NCBI GenBank assembly: GCA_023974075.1
Contig: CM043792.1
Span: 8,468,456-8,532,455 of the forward strand
Direction of reading: 5' to 3'
Origin: Chaenocephalus aceratus
Taxonomy: Eukaryota; Chordata; Actinopteri; Perciformes; Channichthyidae
DNA length: 64,000 nt
Made by a program: the position numbers and the translations under genes. Under the pieces are notes generated by a model, which saw only the letters and a list, made by a program, of their open reading frames with translations, ran no database searches and was not told the DNA's origin. This document shows positions 29,806 to 43,059 of this stretch, piece by piece; positions within the stretch are counted from its first letter, which is position 1; every line of letters begins with the position of its first letter.

Positions 29806-31373
29806 CATATTAAAATAACACTACAGAGAAGTATAGACCTGACATTAATGAAAGTTCATGTGACTAAATCACTTCAAATGCTCTTGTTTTATAAAACTTC
29901 ATCATTCGTTTTTTCCCCTGACACTACCGTTGATCCATTAAGATCATTATGCATCAAACTTAATGTAAACATTCCCTCTGGAGATATCTTTTTCGAGACT
30001 CTTGTCTACAGTGCAGCCATCAGGGGTTTCCCTGGTCGCCTTACACTTCCTGTCAGAGAGTAACCTGACTCCGGATCAGTCAGTCGGAGGCCGGGACAAT
30101 GTGGCCGCAGAGGAGACTCAAAATACACGACAGCACATTAGACAGAGACGCAGTAATAATTAATAAGGCTGAGGTTTACTTTATATCGAACAACTGATCA
30201 AAGATTCATGAACACATTCTGGAGCACGGGACTACCAACCAAATGCAGGATATAAATTAAACATCCATGCTGAATCAGCCTCCACAATAAAGGTGCATTG
30301 TGTGGAGTATTGACATGAATAACTTATTGTTTTTACACGCAGAGTTAACAAACTAACACAACTGACAGCCTCTGATGGCCTTTAACCTGTTATATATTAC
30401 ACACGGGGTTGAGTAGTAACAGATAGCATGTATTCAAGGATTAAGTAATCAGATTACAACATGTAAACAACTTTTTTTAAATGTATGAATGAAAAGTGTG
30501 CTTTGTAAAATACAAGTTGTACACCTGGAGTGTGTGCCTGTAGATTTTGTAAGTGATATTTAATTTGATCAACAGTAATGCTTGATATGCAAAAAGCAAT
30601 ATAAATCAAATGTCAATGTTTGTGAATGTTTGTGCCATATTTGAATTAGGTAGTATTAGGTGCAACATATTACAAATATTTGTGCGTTGATTGCAAATGA
30701 GCAAAAATATAGTTTGGAAAAGATGTAATGTTAGGCAGAAATTAATGTTTGTCTTGATCGATCCACGAATGCAGCTTCAACACGTTTTCTTCCACTCCCC
30801 AAGATCTCAAAGTGACATTTAAAAAAATATATATTCTAAAATAGCTAAAAAAAGTTTCGTAAATACAAAAAATGCATATATTGCGAAGTCGTACTTCAAA
30901 AGCTGACATTTTGTTGAATTTCTTCGATAAAGTGTTCCTCTCTTTGCGCTTTGGAAGTAGGTGCAGTCGTGCCAGTAACCCTGTGCTACTCCCCGTGAAA
31001 CTGTTTTAAAATCACTTGTTGCCGACAGGTTTCCCTTCTCTTCTGTCTCTTAAGCAAATGAGTGCACGATTAGAGAAACAGACTCAAGTCAAATAAACAA
31101 ACAACTAAAATCAAGACCACATACGCAGCTTTTCATTTGATCTAATCATTCTAATACTCAGGTTATTTTACAACAACATGGCCACCTGTAATAAAACTAA
31201 GTGGTGCTTGTGAAAATGTTTTTATTTTTTATTTGTGTGTACAACAAAAGCTTGTATATCTAAGTTTGCTGTAGGCTTGTGGTGCATTTAAACTTTTTGG
31301 CCGACTTGCAGGCAACGTACTGTGAGCTCTTTAAAACTAATGATTTGGTGTCTGTCTGTGTCAGAGTCTTTAC
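29806..31373. other. no gene seen
   Basis: AT-rich sequence with short runs only. One GC-richer patch near 30010-30120 has no supported exon. Confidence 0.5.
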
Positions 31374-31558
31374 CTGCGCTCTCTGTGCCTGCTGGGTCTG
31401 TGGCTCTGTCGAGGGATGGAGGTGCTCTGGCTGCTCCTCAGACATCCCATGACAGGGGAAGGGGGCAGAGCGGCACCCCGGGGGGCAGATTCCCCCTCGG
31501 CCTCATCAACAAGGGAGGAAGTAGAACCTCCCATGCTGCTGGCTCAGGAGGAAGGGCC
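31374..31558 (-). CDS. unassigned exon with N-terminal coding potential
   Basis: Minus-strand segment bounded by a good acceptor (CCTCCTCCTTCAG before 31558) and donor (GAGCGCAG/GTAAAG at 31374). It has an ATG at 31534-31532 in strong context (A at -3, G at +4). The open frame gives 54 residues beginning MGGSTSSLVDEAEGESAPRG and ending basic (RPSRHRERR), with the last codon split after two bases. The Gly2 and Ser/Thr at 5-6 resemble an N-myristoylation signal. I do not recognise the protein. Joining it to the capn15 exon at 21270 would not be in frame with the zinc fingers. So it is either a capn15 5' UTR exon carrying an upstream ORF, or the first coding exon of a separate transcript whose next exon I cannot find. 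Confidence 0.4.
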
Positions 31559-31559
31559 C

Positions 31560-33405
31560 TGAAGGAGGAGGCAGAGGGAGAGTTTGAAGTGAGATCAATT
31601 ATTCTGATAATGGAGTACAGAAATGTTCACAACAAATAATGCAGAATATTCACAGAAAACTTTTCATGCAAAAATGTAAGAAAAATGCAAATCTCAAAAT
31701 GGGGATTAACTGCTTTTCTCATGTTTGTATCATACTAAAGTAAATATGTGTGACAAAACAATAGTTTTAGAGTGATCACTTTGGACATATTTCTCCTTTT
31801 TTGTGCACAAAACAACTAATCGATAACTAAAACATATTCAGCAGATTCATCGATAATGACAGAGATTAGATTTTGCAGCCCTAACTTGTTTTTACAGTCA
31901 GTAAATGTGACTCATAAAAGATGTAATGTGATGCAAGTAGCAAATATTTTCATTGTTGCTTCATTGGTTTAATTAATTAATTAGCTGCTTGAATTAGAAA
32001 AAAAAAGAAAATAGTAAATTACTGTTTCTTTTTGTCTTTATCTAAAATATATTCAGTTTGCAGATGCGTGAATAAAGAAGAAAAGTATTGACATTTAGAA
32101 AAAAAACATTAAAAAAAAAAAGACTACTCAAACTGATTAGTTAATTATCAAAATAGTTGGTGATTATTTTAATAATTTAAAGACTAATCGATGAATCGAC
32201 TAATGGTTGCAGCTCTTGCTTCAGCTCCCTCCCTGCTCACTCCACAGTTTTGTCCTTGAACAAGGACTTAAAATGTGTGTGATACCATCAGGAGCTCCAG
32301 CTTCAGATGTGTGTGTGTGTTACAGACTCACAGTTCAGAAGACAAATGTTCTCCATCAAAAATGTCCTGTATCATAATAAAGATACAATCTTAAAGCATT
32401 TGTCACATAATAAGACTCAAAACTTGAAAGTGAATACATACTCAATACTGTGATTTGAAGAAAGCATGCAGGCTGAGTGAATCCCTCTGCACCTCAATGC
32501 AGATGCTTCCCTGCTGGTAGTGAAGTTTAAATAGACTTTAAGGTAACCTGGTGCACCTGCAGTACAGCTGGGAAGCTGCAGAGCGGCCGGCAGGAGGACG
32601 CTGAGACACAAAGCAGCGCAGGGGAGAGTTAGTGAGACTTACCCGACTGCAGACAGGACACTCAGTGCACCAAGGAGAAGAATATTCCTGTCAGCTGCCT
32701 GAGATCTCCATGCATCCTCTTTAATTTAAGCCCGATGTGCACAGTCACCACTGTTCTCCTCTCACCATCATAGACAAGCCACTGGGAATAAAACACACTT
32801 CCTGTCACATAATTCACAATAAAGCTGCTTTTGACAGATACGGTTTGCAATGAATTTAAATGCATGCTTTTGATAGGCAAACAAATACAAATGTTCATGT
32901 AAAGTGCGATTCTGTCACAAACTCATCATATATATTTGTTGTGATCTTTTAAATATCATTTGGAAAATCATTTGATCTAGCTTGAAATATTTTCTTCTTT
33001 ACACTTTTACACTTCATATATGCTTTGATGACTTTATGTTTTTAATTATTAATCAATTGTTTATGTTTTTATTTGATAATCTATTGTTTCTGTTGTTTTA
33101 TTCTAATGTTATTAATTTTGAACTATTTCTTAGCTATCAGCAACTCTTTTGATAATTGATTTACTATAACTTGTTTTACAAACAAAACTGGGAAAACGTT
33201 TTTGGTTCCAGCTTCTCAAGTGTATATTTGCAGTTGACATATTAGGGTCAATCTAATATAATGTCACATACAACATTTTGGGCTGCTGGTTGGACAAAAC
33301 AAGCAAACTGTGGACATCTACATTGTACCCAACAATAATTTTAAAAAACTACAATATAAATGAATACAACATTCTCACTATTTTTCACACAGACATGTGT
33401 TTATT
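31560..33405. other. no gene seen
   Basis: AT-rich sequence between the unassigned exon and the candidate first exon near 33.5 kb. A GC-richer patch at 32460-32660 shows no convincing splice sites. Confidence 0.5.
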
Positions 33406-33409
33406 TTTG

Positions 33410-33590
33410 TAAGGTTCCCTCTGCTTCCGGTCCTCGCAGTGGCTAACTGTGGCTAGCTTCACTGTGCAGCTCGCCGCCGTGGACAATTACCTTTGTTTCC
33501 CGGGACATCTGTAGGACGGAAAGGACACCGGGCAGCAGCAGCCGGGACGTATCGATCTCTCATCCGGTCAAGATGAATATCTTCTTCCCA
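33410..33590 (-). promoter_or_regulatory. capn15: candidate non-coding first exon/promoter, probably capn15
   Basis: GC-rich, CpG-containing island in AT-rich surroundings. On the minus strand it contains GGGAAACAAAG/GTAATT, a good splice donor near 33490. No long open frame ends at it, which suits a non-coding first exon. Assignment to capn15 rests only on strand and position, because the capn15 start codon lies in an exon with an upstream acceptor. Confidence 0.35.
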
Positions 33591-33599
33591 CATTAAGTT

Positions 33600-35134
33600 C
33601 CAGCATAATGGAAGCTACATACCGAGACAGTCGGTTCAGTTACATTTCCCCACCAGACTCCATTATAAATATAGTAATATAATATTGCTTGATTTATACA
33701 CGTGCGTACATTCTGTAAAACATAAATTAAAGTTTGTCTTAGGAATCATTGGTGCTTTCTTTTTAATTCGGCATAGAGATAACACACCAACCACTTAAAA
33801 CATGTATAACAACATTAAGTAAATAATAGCAGCACTACTTAATTTCCAGGAAAATATCATTCAACATTCCTAGGTTTTTAGCAATGACTATGGTTTAGTC
33901 TTTGAACTAACAATGTTCCTGTCAAATGGTCTACACATCTCTGTTCGTCATACTTATTGGAAACAAAATAATTAACAGCTAAAGTTAAAAGTGACCTTCG
34001 TTTCTTGACATATCACAAAAGTGGTTGAGCAAAGTAGTTTGAGGTAGTTTATGAATGTTCTTACCTGCACCTTTTAGTTAACTTAGCATTATGAAGCTTA
34101 GTTGCTTTTGAACCCATTTAAAGTTGTTTCGATTCGGAAAACGTTGCTTCTTGTCGTAGTACATAGTCATTATTGTATTTAACCAATGTTTACACCAACA
34201 AATCTAAGTTATAGATTAAGTTTTCCTGGTTTGTGGCAGAAATAAACCGTTAATTGTTTGTCTACCATTTTGAAAGCCTTTTTAACGTTCACGTTCAACA
34301 AGAAGTAGACAGGCGAGGGGAACCAATCAGATTCGACCAAATACAAAAAACACTTTTTGTAATTAAAACATTTGTATTTTGCCCTTTTCTTGTTTTAAAA
34401 ATTGTTTCCCTTACATATGACTTTAAGAGTATATGAACGTCAACAAATCAACAAAAAGACAGGCTGAATCATGCAAACAAATAGTAATGTACCCAAACGT
34501 CAAAGATCCACCTGGAACAACTATAAATACAACACAAGTACATTTTATTGAGGAACATTCATGTTACAGTAACATTTACTACAAGTTGATTTATTTAGTT
34601 TAATACCAAAATGTATCCCTTAAAATCGCATCTGTAAAACATGTGATTCAAATAAACAGGCTAAACAAAAATATCTTTTACATCAGAAGCAATATCATTT
34701 ATCAAATCTCAATGTCAGAATAAACTTCAAATCTGAGTCAGTGTTTGATTGCTGAAACTTGAATTAAAGATATTTTAATATAAAAAAAGTTTTAATAGAA
34801 AACTGCAATGATTACTCTCAAACACACGCAGAATAACATTTCTGAATGGAGGAAATATGGAGAGACAACTTCTATATTTTTATATCTAGAGGTTTTAAGA
34901 AAAGTCCTATTCATCAATATTTAAAAAGGTTTATCCTCTGTACAGTGGCCTTTTAAGGACATTACATTAATCGCCTGATCTTTACGTCATAACTGACGTG
35001 TTTTTAGTGTAGAGCAGCTTAGGATAAAGAACAATGTTTTCTGATGAACTAAAACATTCAACAGAATTTTAGTTGTGTGTTTAACAGCGTTCCCTGAAGG
35101 CACCACGGTGTCCCAGCTTCTTCTTCTTCTATGG
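33600..35134. other. intergenic, includes amdhd2 3' UTR
   Basis: AT-rich. Minus-strand AATAAA at 34543-34548 may end the amdhd2 transcript. No other exon seen. Confidence 0.5.
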
Positions 35135-38100
35135 TCATTTTCTCCAAACCTCCTCCCCAGAAATAAATGTGGCTTTGACGTTGAGGGTCTCATCGAGCAA
35201 AACCAGGTCTGCAAACACAATAAATGGATTATCGTTTCCGTCTGTACGCTGCAGAGAGAATGATTCATCTTCCAGTAAATCCTCACCTGCGTCCGACCCA
35301 AAGTCCAGGTTTCCCTTCCTGTGGCTGAGACCCAGGAGTTGAGCGGGATGCAGCGAGGCAGCTTCCAGAGCCTCCTCTACACTGCAGCCTGGGCGTATAC
35401 GAAATTGAAAGAAGATTAGTTAAGTTAGTAAACTATTTGGTTATCTTTTAACAGTGAGACATATTAATCCCTGGGGAAAATTGAGTTTTGTTACAGTTGC
35501 TCCATTTCAATTAAATCAAAAATAATTAATTTATTAAAATATGCAGACTGTACTGCAATATATAACAACAATAGATATGTAAACATATTAATATAATAAT
35601 ATATACAATAGTGAAATAATATTGTTTCTGAAAATAAGATATATACAATTGTGTAAAAAGTGTTTAACTCTGAGTGGCACAATTAAGGTACGCACAAATA
35701 TAGCTTGAAATATATATTCTAATACAGTATTAATGCCAAAGTGGTATACATTTTACACAATGTAATTGTTTTTGCAGATATATCTATTTTTTTCTCTTTA
35801 ATTTGTCTCTCTATTTTTGTATTACTTGAAATGTTGTCCAGAAGTTAGCTGTAGTATAGGTTATGCGTAAAGTATCAGTATCATTTTGTTTGTTGAACTA
35901 TGTATTCTTTTAAATTGTCTTATTTATTGTTGGATAATAGCATGTTATTGGTTTTTCCATTTCCTCGAAAAGTACCTGCAGCATTCTTGATTGAATATTG
36001 AAAAATAATGTTGATACTATAGAACGAAGATGTCCTGTCCAACCTCAATGTTATTAATATTTTGTGATCAATTGTCCTTATTTCTGGTTCTGACAAATCA
36101 TTTTTGGTGAGATATCTCAGTATTTTCTGGGAAAACAGAGATGTGTATAGGTTTTCCAAAATGTGTAATCTCTTATTTTGTTGCATAAAAACTCACCTGA
36201 AGCATGTTTAAAGTGCCGCACACACATATCCATCGTGGCTATGCTGCCGCTGAGTGTCTTAGTGCCTATAACACAGAAAGATTTCAGAACATGTATTTAT
36301 TTGATAATACATGTGTTGCCTCTCAGAAAATGTGTTACTTTTATTTTTCAAACCAAGATAGGAAGTAGAGACCTGCCACGTAGGCATGGAGACCCTGGAT
36401 CTCGATGACCTGCTGACCCAGAGTGTGACGACCAGGGGGGAGCCCCATCGCTGTGATCGCATCCGTCACCAGCACCAGGCCTGAGGGTCACAGACAAGAG
36501 GACGGGAGGTGATGTCAGGACAAGGGCAAACTCTTACTACCAAACAACAACAACAACAACAACAACAACCATGATCTCTCTACTGCCTACTGGGCCAAAG
36601 AGGTTAGGGGCAAAAAGAGTTGCAGCATGACCTACAAGATACAAAGCAACCACAAAAAGATTCACAACTTCCACAAAAGAATGCAAAATGTCCACAAAGA
36701 GACACAACAAACCAAAAATAACTCGAGGCAAATCTTTGTTGACTGATAGAAACAAAAACAAAAAAATGCAAAACAACCAGAAAGAGATGCTTCACAAACT
36801 ATAAGGAAACGACAACAATAATACATAGAAAATAACCAAAAAGAGAAAACATACCAGCACGAAGAGATGCAAATGTACCAGAATAAATGCAAAACAACCA
36901 AAAACAATATCTACAAAGAGGTAAAAGGTACAACTAACTTAAACAGACACAAAACAACAACAAGACAAAACAAGACCACAAAGACATGCAAAATGACCAA
37001 AAGAGATGAGAAATAGCCAAAACTTCACTGCACCGACCGGAGGGGTGGGCTCTGTGTGCGATCCTCAGCGCTGCAGGGTTGGTGTGGATCCCGTCAGCGA
37101 TCATGCCGTAGTAAACCTTCCGGCCTGCAGGGACCTGGTCACTGGTCAGCAGACCCACGATACCAGGGTCCCTGTGGTGGAACTGCAGAGCAGACAGCAG
37201 GAGTGAAGGAAGTACTCAGATAGTCTAATGCAATACAAGTACTTATACCACACTGTACAAATATTCTCTTACAGTAAGAGCTCTGTATTGAAACGTTCCG
37301 TCAGTCATAGTTTAATCAAGAAGTATTAAAAGAAAGAAAATGTGCAAGGCTGTGACAAATGAAATAATTGTTTATGTAAATAACATAATATCACAACTAA
37401 TTTGACCCAAGGGGTTACACAGGTCAACTAGACATAGATGACAGATCAACGAAAAGCCCGAAGTGACACCTTCACAAAGTGCAGTAAAGCATAAACAAAG
37501 GGAAAGTCGCCCCACTGTGATGTAAAACAAGATACTGTAAGTTATTTTATCAAGAAACTATCTTTAAATAATGACTTGTCATTTGTTGGACTCACAGGCA
37601 GCATGGCATTGAAGAGGTGGGTGATGAAGGAGGCTCCGTGTTGAACGGCCTCCTCCGCCTGAGACATGTTGGCCACAGAGTGACCTGCCGGAGCAGAAGC
37701 ATTCTGTTCATAGAGCCAGAGGAGCTAAGTGCAGCAAACAAAACTGCTTCATGTGTTTTTGATTTGTTTACATTTGCTAAGGACATGTGTAGCTTTTATT
37801 TACATTTTAAATTTTGGCTGTGTGACTTTTTATTTGTATTGCAAGTGTACCCTCCGTTTCTTTCAAATGTACATAATAAAGTTTTTGTAATTGTAAAACA
37901 CACCTTCTCAAAGCAGTATTTATCCTTGGCTTTTTTGGATGCTCACCTAATGACACCGTGATTCCCTTCTGGCAAAGATCCCTGATCACCGATTGGCTGC
38001 CGTCCAGCTCCGGAGCCAGTGTCACCATGGCAACGCTGTCCAGGCCGCCGTAGGTTTCCATCAGGTCCCTGAACCCGCCGCTACTGAAGGTCCTGAGAAA

Positions 38101-40873
38101 CTGCTCCGGGTGAGCTCCTTTCTTCTCCAGGCTGATGAACGGGCCCTCCAGGTGAAATCCTGCAGACAGGAAATATACAATTATATTTATAAAAAAGATA
38201 GATACAGATAATACAATATTTTAAAGGGTATGTCTGCCAATGATGTATCTCAGTACTGTCCTACTGACACAAATACTCTCTTGAAAACATGTTGTTACAT
38301 TTGCAGATAAGTAGAAAAGCAAAGATTCAGAAGTCCTAACATTCGGAAAAAGAAGGTTGTAATATTTAGTGATTTTATTTCAACTCAATCCCACAAACAC
38401 CGTCCTTTTGACACAAATACTCACTAGAGAAAAAAAGTCAAGCAAGGTGGAAAAGGACAATTATAATTAAAAAATGTTTTAAAGGTGGGGTAGGTAAGTT
38501 TGAGAAACCGGCTCGAAATCGCTAGAATTTGAAAATACACAACCGGAGAAAATCTGCCACTTCCTCACAGAGCCCCTCCTCCAACACACACGAACTGCGC
38601 ACATGACCAATGAGGGCACGAGATAAGTTTGTGCCCCGATGGAAGGCTGACAGGCAGGTAGGCCATCCAGTCCGTTTAGCCGGGCCGGCTAAATGGATTT
38701 GTACAGTATTACGGCTTCTTCAAATGACATTTTTTTATGGATTTGTTGTCAAAGCACTTCAGATATTCATTGCTATCGGGATGTTAAGAGCATTCCATGG
38801 AATATAACAAAAAGTGTATCTCGAGCCGGTTTCTGAAACTTACCTACCCCACCTTTAAATGAATCTATTTGAAAACATTTATTTTATATTTTATTTTTAT
38901 AATTCTAAAAGTTACCAGACATTTTGTGGGGGCAATTCAAGCTTTAAAATACTTTTGATGTCAAAATTGTTCAAAAATAAGTAATATTTCAAGAAAAAAC
39001 AAGCTAATATTTAAGAATGAAATAGAAAGATAAAGAAAATCTAAATAATTCCTCCTTTTTGTTGATGAAGCAAAACAGAGCCACCGACAGGAAGCAAGAC
39101 AATATTAAGAAGCAATAACAAATTGTTGGTTTTCATGGGAAGACAAAACAACATAAATATACAGAATATATCCAGACTAATCCTCTAACATGATTCAGTC
39201 AGATTACACTCACCAAGAACTCCAGCTCCATGCGCTCCTCCATCGTGAACTTTGACCTGAGGCAAAACCTGAAACACATTTTGAGTAAGATTCTATTTTG
39301 TAGAAATACAAATGTATTTCAGTCCTCATTGGAAATCCAAAACAATGCACATGTTAATATGTTTATAAATAAATAACATTTAATTTGTAAAAGATATCTG
39401 ATTACAATTATCTAGTCTGATATTGAAAATGTAATATGATCCACAATATTGTAGGCAATTATACTTTTTGTATAAATATTCGTATTCTTTATATATAAAA
39501 AATAAAATATATGAAAATGTAAAAAATATATGAAAATAATTATGGTGTGATTTTCGCCTTTAAGCATCTCGTACGATTTGGATTTTGCAGTAATCAATAT
39601 TGTGAAATGAATTCATTCTTATTGATTGCAAATAGTTTGGTGCTTGATATACAAACAACGCAGGACCTATACTGGCTATCCCTCCTCTGGTTCCTGATGG
39701 GAATAAAGATTGAAAGCTGGTTATAAGTGTTACCTTGTGGTAGACGTGGGGGGGCGAGGTGACCAGCGTGGGGCAGAAGGACGTCACGCCATGCTCCAGG
39801 ATCTTTTTGGCCACTAAAGAAACTCCGCTGCCGGCATCGTCGCAGGCCTGAGAGAAATCGATCCCGTATCCTCCTGCCGAGGAAATGACATGTTTCATCT
39901 GAATAATCTCCGAAAGGAAGATTCTCATGGTTTGCTCATCAAGCTTCAGAGTGTTTGATGCAGTTAAGAATGAGTTGCAGGTTCAGTTTTTAGTCAGGGG
40001 ACCAAATAAAAAAAACATTTGCGATCTCTCTGTGAACTTTTGTTTAACCTTTTTCTTTTAAATCACAGATGAATAGAGTGCCTCAGTGACGCGCCCTAAA
40101 ACCCAGAAGTAAGTTAGCATGTTACCACTTCCGGTTCCTTCGACAAAAACCAAAGCAATTTCTCCATAGGATTTTGGAAAATTGCTGGATATAAGATTTG
40201 TGGTTGACACACATTGAAGAGACAGATCACGTTTTGTTCAGCCAGATAATCTCCACATGTCTATCCTACTTTTATAATTTACCATTGATCTGAACGTCTA
40301 TAAAGCCCGGGGCGATGATGCTGCCTTCACAGTCCACACACTTGTCGGCGTAACCGTGCTCATCGAAGAAAAGTTTCTCTGGATCTAAAATCTTTCCGTC
40401 ACGCACCCACAGGTCCTCTCTGCATGAAAACACACACACACAGGTTTTATATAGCTTATGTAGAGCAGGTAAGATACATGTACAGTAAGAAAACATCAGG
40501 ATGTAGCGTTCCTTTGTGAAGAACATTTTCCCTCCTCTTAGACTAAATATTGTCTTTAAAAGAACTCTTGGATCAGCTGGAATATGTATTGTCACAAAAG
40601 CCAAGAATAGTTGAGTTTCTAGAGATATGTGGTTCTCATTGGATTGGACAGTGAAAACGCTACAAGAATATGATGATCCTATAGATTATATTGCTGCAGA
40701 TTAAACTAAAATGCAACATAATGCAGCAGTAATAATACATCAGAAACATCATTTATAATAGTTTAGTGTAGTGTGCGTGTGTGTGTTTACCTCTGCAGAC
40801 AGTGGTCTCTCAATATCCTGCAGTTGATGAACTGAGTGATGGGAGCGTCGGACACCGATTTGTTGGATGGCAT
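35135..40873 (-). CDS. amdhd2: N-acetylglucosamine-6-phosphate deacetylase, 11 coding exons
   Basis: Amidohydrolase that removes the acetyl group from GlcNAc-6-phosphate, giving glucosamine-6-phosphate, in cytosolic amino-sugar salvage. Coding exons (5' to 3'): 40791-40873, 40283-40419, 39734-39873, 39214-39268, 37947-38159, 37596-37684, 37038-37182, 36373-36480, 36197-36265, 35287-35388, 35135-35208. Every junction is AG/GT and the phases sum to 404 codons, close to the human length of about 409. Metal ligands fall where expected: Glu143 (HLEGPF), His211 (GHSVAN) and His232 (THLFNAM), with catalytic Asp294 (LVTDAI). The start MPSNKSVS follows an acceptor at 40905/40906, so a non-coding exon lies upstream. 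A minus-strand AATAAA at 34543-34548 is a plausible poly(A) signal. The gene looks intact. Confidence 0.96.
36541..37030. repeat. (ACA)n and degenerate ACAAAGAGA tandem field in amdhd2 intron
   Basis: (CAA)n at 36541-36569, then about 400 bases built from degenerate units of roughly 24 bases on the pattern CACAAAGAGATGCAAAACAACCA. No coding value. Confidence 0.75.
37596..38159 (-). CDS. amdhd2: amdhd2 exons 5 and 6 with metal ligands (37947-38159 and 37596-37684)
   Basis: Exon 5 encodes [20 protein letters not shown] through [10 protein letters not shown] and carries Glu143. Exon 6 encodes [20 protein letters not shown] through THLFNAMLP and carries His211 and His232. Gly210 at the junction is split G/GT. 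These residues match the metal site of the NagA family. Confidence 0.94.
38478..38859. mobile_element. 382-bp MITE with TTAA ends in amdhd2 intron
   Basis: Terminal inverted repeats of about 40 bases (TTTAAAGGTGGGGTAGGTAA at the left, its complement at the right) differ at only two or three places. TTAA lies at both ends, suggesting a piggyBac-type non-autonomous element. Confidence 0.85.
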
Positions 40874-40905
40874 TTTTTTGAGTGGAGTGGATAAGCTTCC
40901 TCTGA
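40874..40905 (-). promoter_or_regulatory. amdhd2: amdhd2 5' UTR, spliced
   Basis: The start codon exon begins at 40905 after the acceptor GTGTTTCTCAG, leaving 32 UTR bases before the ATG. The rest of the 5' UTR must come from an upstream exon, probably between 41.5 and 41.8 kb. Confidence 0.6.
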
Positions 40906-42035
40906 CTGAGAAACACAGCAGAATAAATCAAACACTCCTCTTTGGGTGCATAATGTCATTAAATGTAACACGTAATGACAACAACACATTTGAAAATCAA
41001 AGTTCCCAAAGATCCCACCTTAAAAAACAACATGGAAATTAGGGCTGCAACTAACAGTTATATTAATTTCAGGACATAACCTAAACCCCTGCACCTTAAA
41101 TAGTGGTTGCTGCCAATGAATACACATTTGTTAGATAATTTAACAAATGTATTTTTTAAAGTGTGTGTTGACTTGTAACCCTTTTGATAATTACCATCTG
41201 AAAGACATGTCTCAATCACTTTATCTGATGATGCACCAGTATTAAATCATATCTCAAATCTTATCAGTGTAGGTGCAGCAGTTGACTTTGACCTGTGGTC
41301 TTCTTGTTGCTACAATAACTCTCTGGCTCTGGTTCTCTGGGGGGAAATGCACAACACCAAACTCCATGCAAAGAAATAGTAAATTAAAGCTTTTGATAGC
41401 TCTGACCTACTTTACATACCTTGAGAGACAAAGACGTAAAATGTCAACACTTGGAAGAGTCCAGTAGTCAACTCGGCATACACTAAATGTTTAATTCAAC
41501 ACGTCCTCCAGTCAAATATGAACTTCTTCTACCGCCACACCGTCGCTCTGCTTCCACACAAATACAGGAGATAGCTACGTTAAAACCCCATATTTTATAA
41601 CCGAGTTCGTTGACAGTACATTCCGTATTTCCCTTCAGATATTTTGACTTTAGCAGGCAAAACTTAAGCGAACTGTTGTTTTACAGTGTTAAAGTACTTA
41701 TCTAGAGTTGGTACTTGCCCCAGCCAGGAGCCTTTTCAGCTGATTCTGTGGAATAGAAACAGTGGAAACGGATGTCATGTGACGAAACGGAGCTGCAGGT
41801 CAGCTGATCAAAAAAATAAATAATAATTGATCATTTGAATCCTGCTGAATACTGTATTCCGACCTATGATTCCGACACTATACTTCAGTACAAATACATT
41901 AATGCAGTTGTATTGTGGCATTTCTTCATTTAAAACCACAAGTTTGATATTTTTCAAAATACATTTGAGAAATTACTGCAAAAATAAATAAATATGCAAA
42001 ATTATATTAACTGTATTCACACAAAGGAATAGCTA

Positions 42036-42039
<4 letters not shown>

Positions 42040-42126
<87 letters not shown>
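42040..42126. repeat. (TG)n microsatellite
   Basis: About 43 uninterrupted TG units, then (CG)3. Confidence 0.97.
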
Positions 42127-42134
<8 letters not shown>

Positions 42135-42265
42135 CCTGTGTGCGTGCTCAGAAACTAAAGGCACGCGTAGACACCAGGTGGAGCTCAAACACAACACTAG
42201 TTATTTCCCCAAATACAGAAACCTCACTTGACTTCTCTTCTAAAACCCTTTGTCAGTGCCACGAG

Positions 42266-42270
<5 letters not shown>

Positions 42271-42311
<41 letters not shown>
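42271..42311. repeat. (TA)n microsatellite
   Basis: About 20 TA units. Confidence 0.95.
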
Positions 42312-42314
<3 letters not shown>

Positions 42315-43059
42315 TTAGTACATGATGCTTTTGAAGCAGCATCATGTATGTCTATATCTACCTCTGTTATTCATATCTTAAAGTCTAAAATGTTGTTTTG
42401 TTCTGATTACATCCTTTATGGAAAGCCAATTCTCTGCAGGTTAAACACGTTCGGCTTTGATACATTACTGATAATCTTTCTCTATGTTTACTTGAGTTTA
42501 CTACATTAAAAATGTAGGACTTTAACTTGTTATTTTGGCTGCTACTAACGAATGTTTTCATTATTGATTTACCTACAAATTGTGTCATAGATGTATCAGT
42601 GTACAAAATGTTAGAAAAAAGTAAATAAAAGTCTACCCCAGTAACTCAAAGCCCAAGGTGATGTTTTTAAATGTCTTATTTTTTGGTCCAAAACCCAAAG
42701 ATATTTGCTTTAATATGAAAAAAGAGCAGCAAATATATAACAATTAAAGGCAGTCCTGCATGAGTTACTTTTCTTTTCTGTGAATCTACTAATGTTTGCA
42801 ACACAGTGTGACTCATGAAGCTTTGACTGCAGCTTGTACTTGTAATGAAGTACTTTTACAGTCATCTTTTTATACTTGTAATAAAGAAATCCTTTGCTCG
42901 CCCAACAGCAGGGAAATGTACAGTGTTAAAACAGCAAAGGCTTACACATTAAATACATATAGTCAATTAAAGCTTGGTTAAATGAAGTAGCAGCATCATA
43001 AAAGTAAGTGAACTAGTTGGCAGAAATAAACAGTATACAGTATATATTACATCAAAGTA

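Noticed and set aside
41774..41783. GTCATGTGAC as a lysosomal-type (CLEAR) site upstream of amdhd2
   Set aside because: One mismatch from the GTCACGTGAC core and no evidence that amdhd2 transcription starts there.
42035..42325. Open frames of repeating Cys-Val through the TG tract
   Set aside because: Simple translation of a dinucleotide repeat; the same applies at 60.8-61.4 kb.
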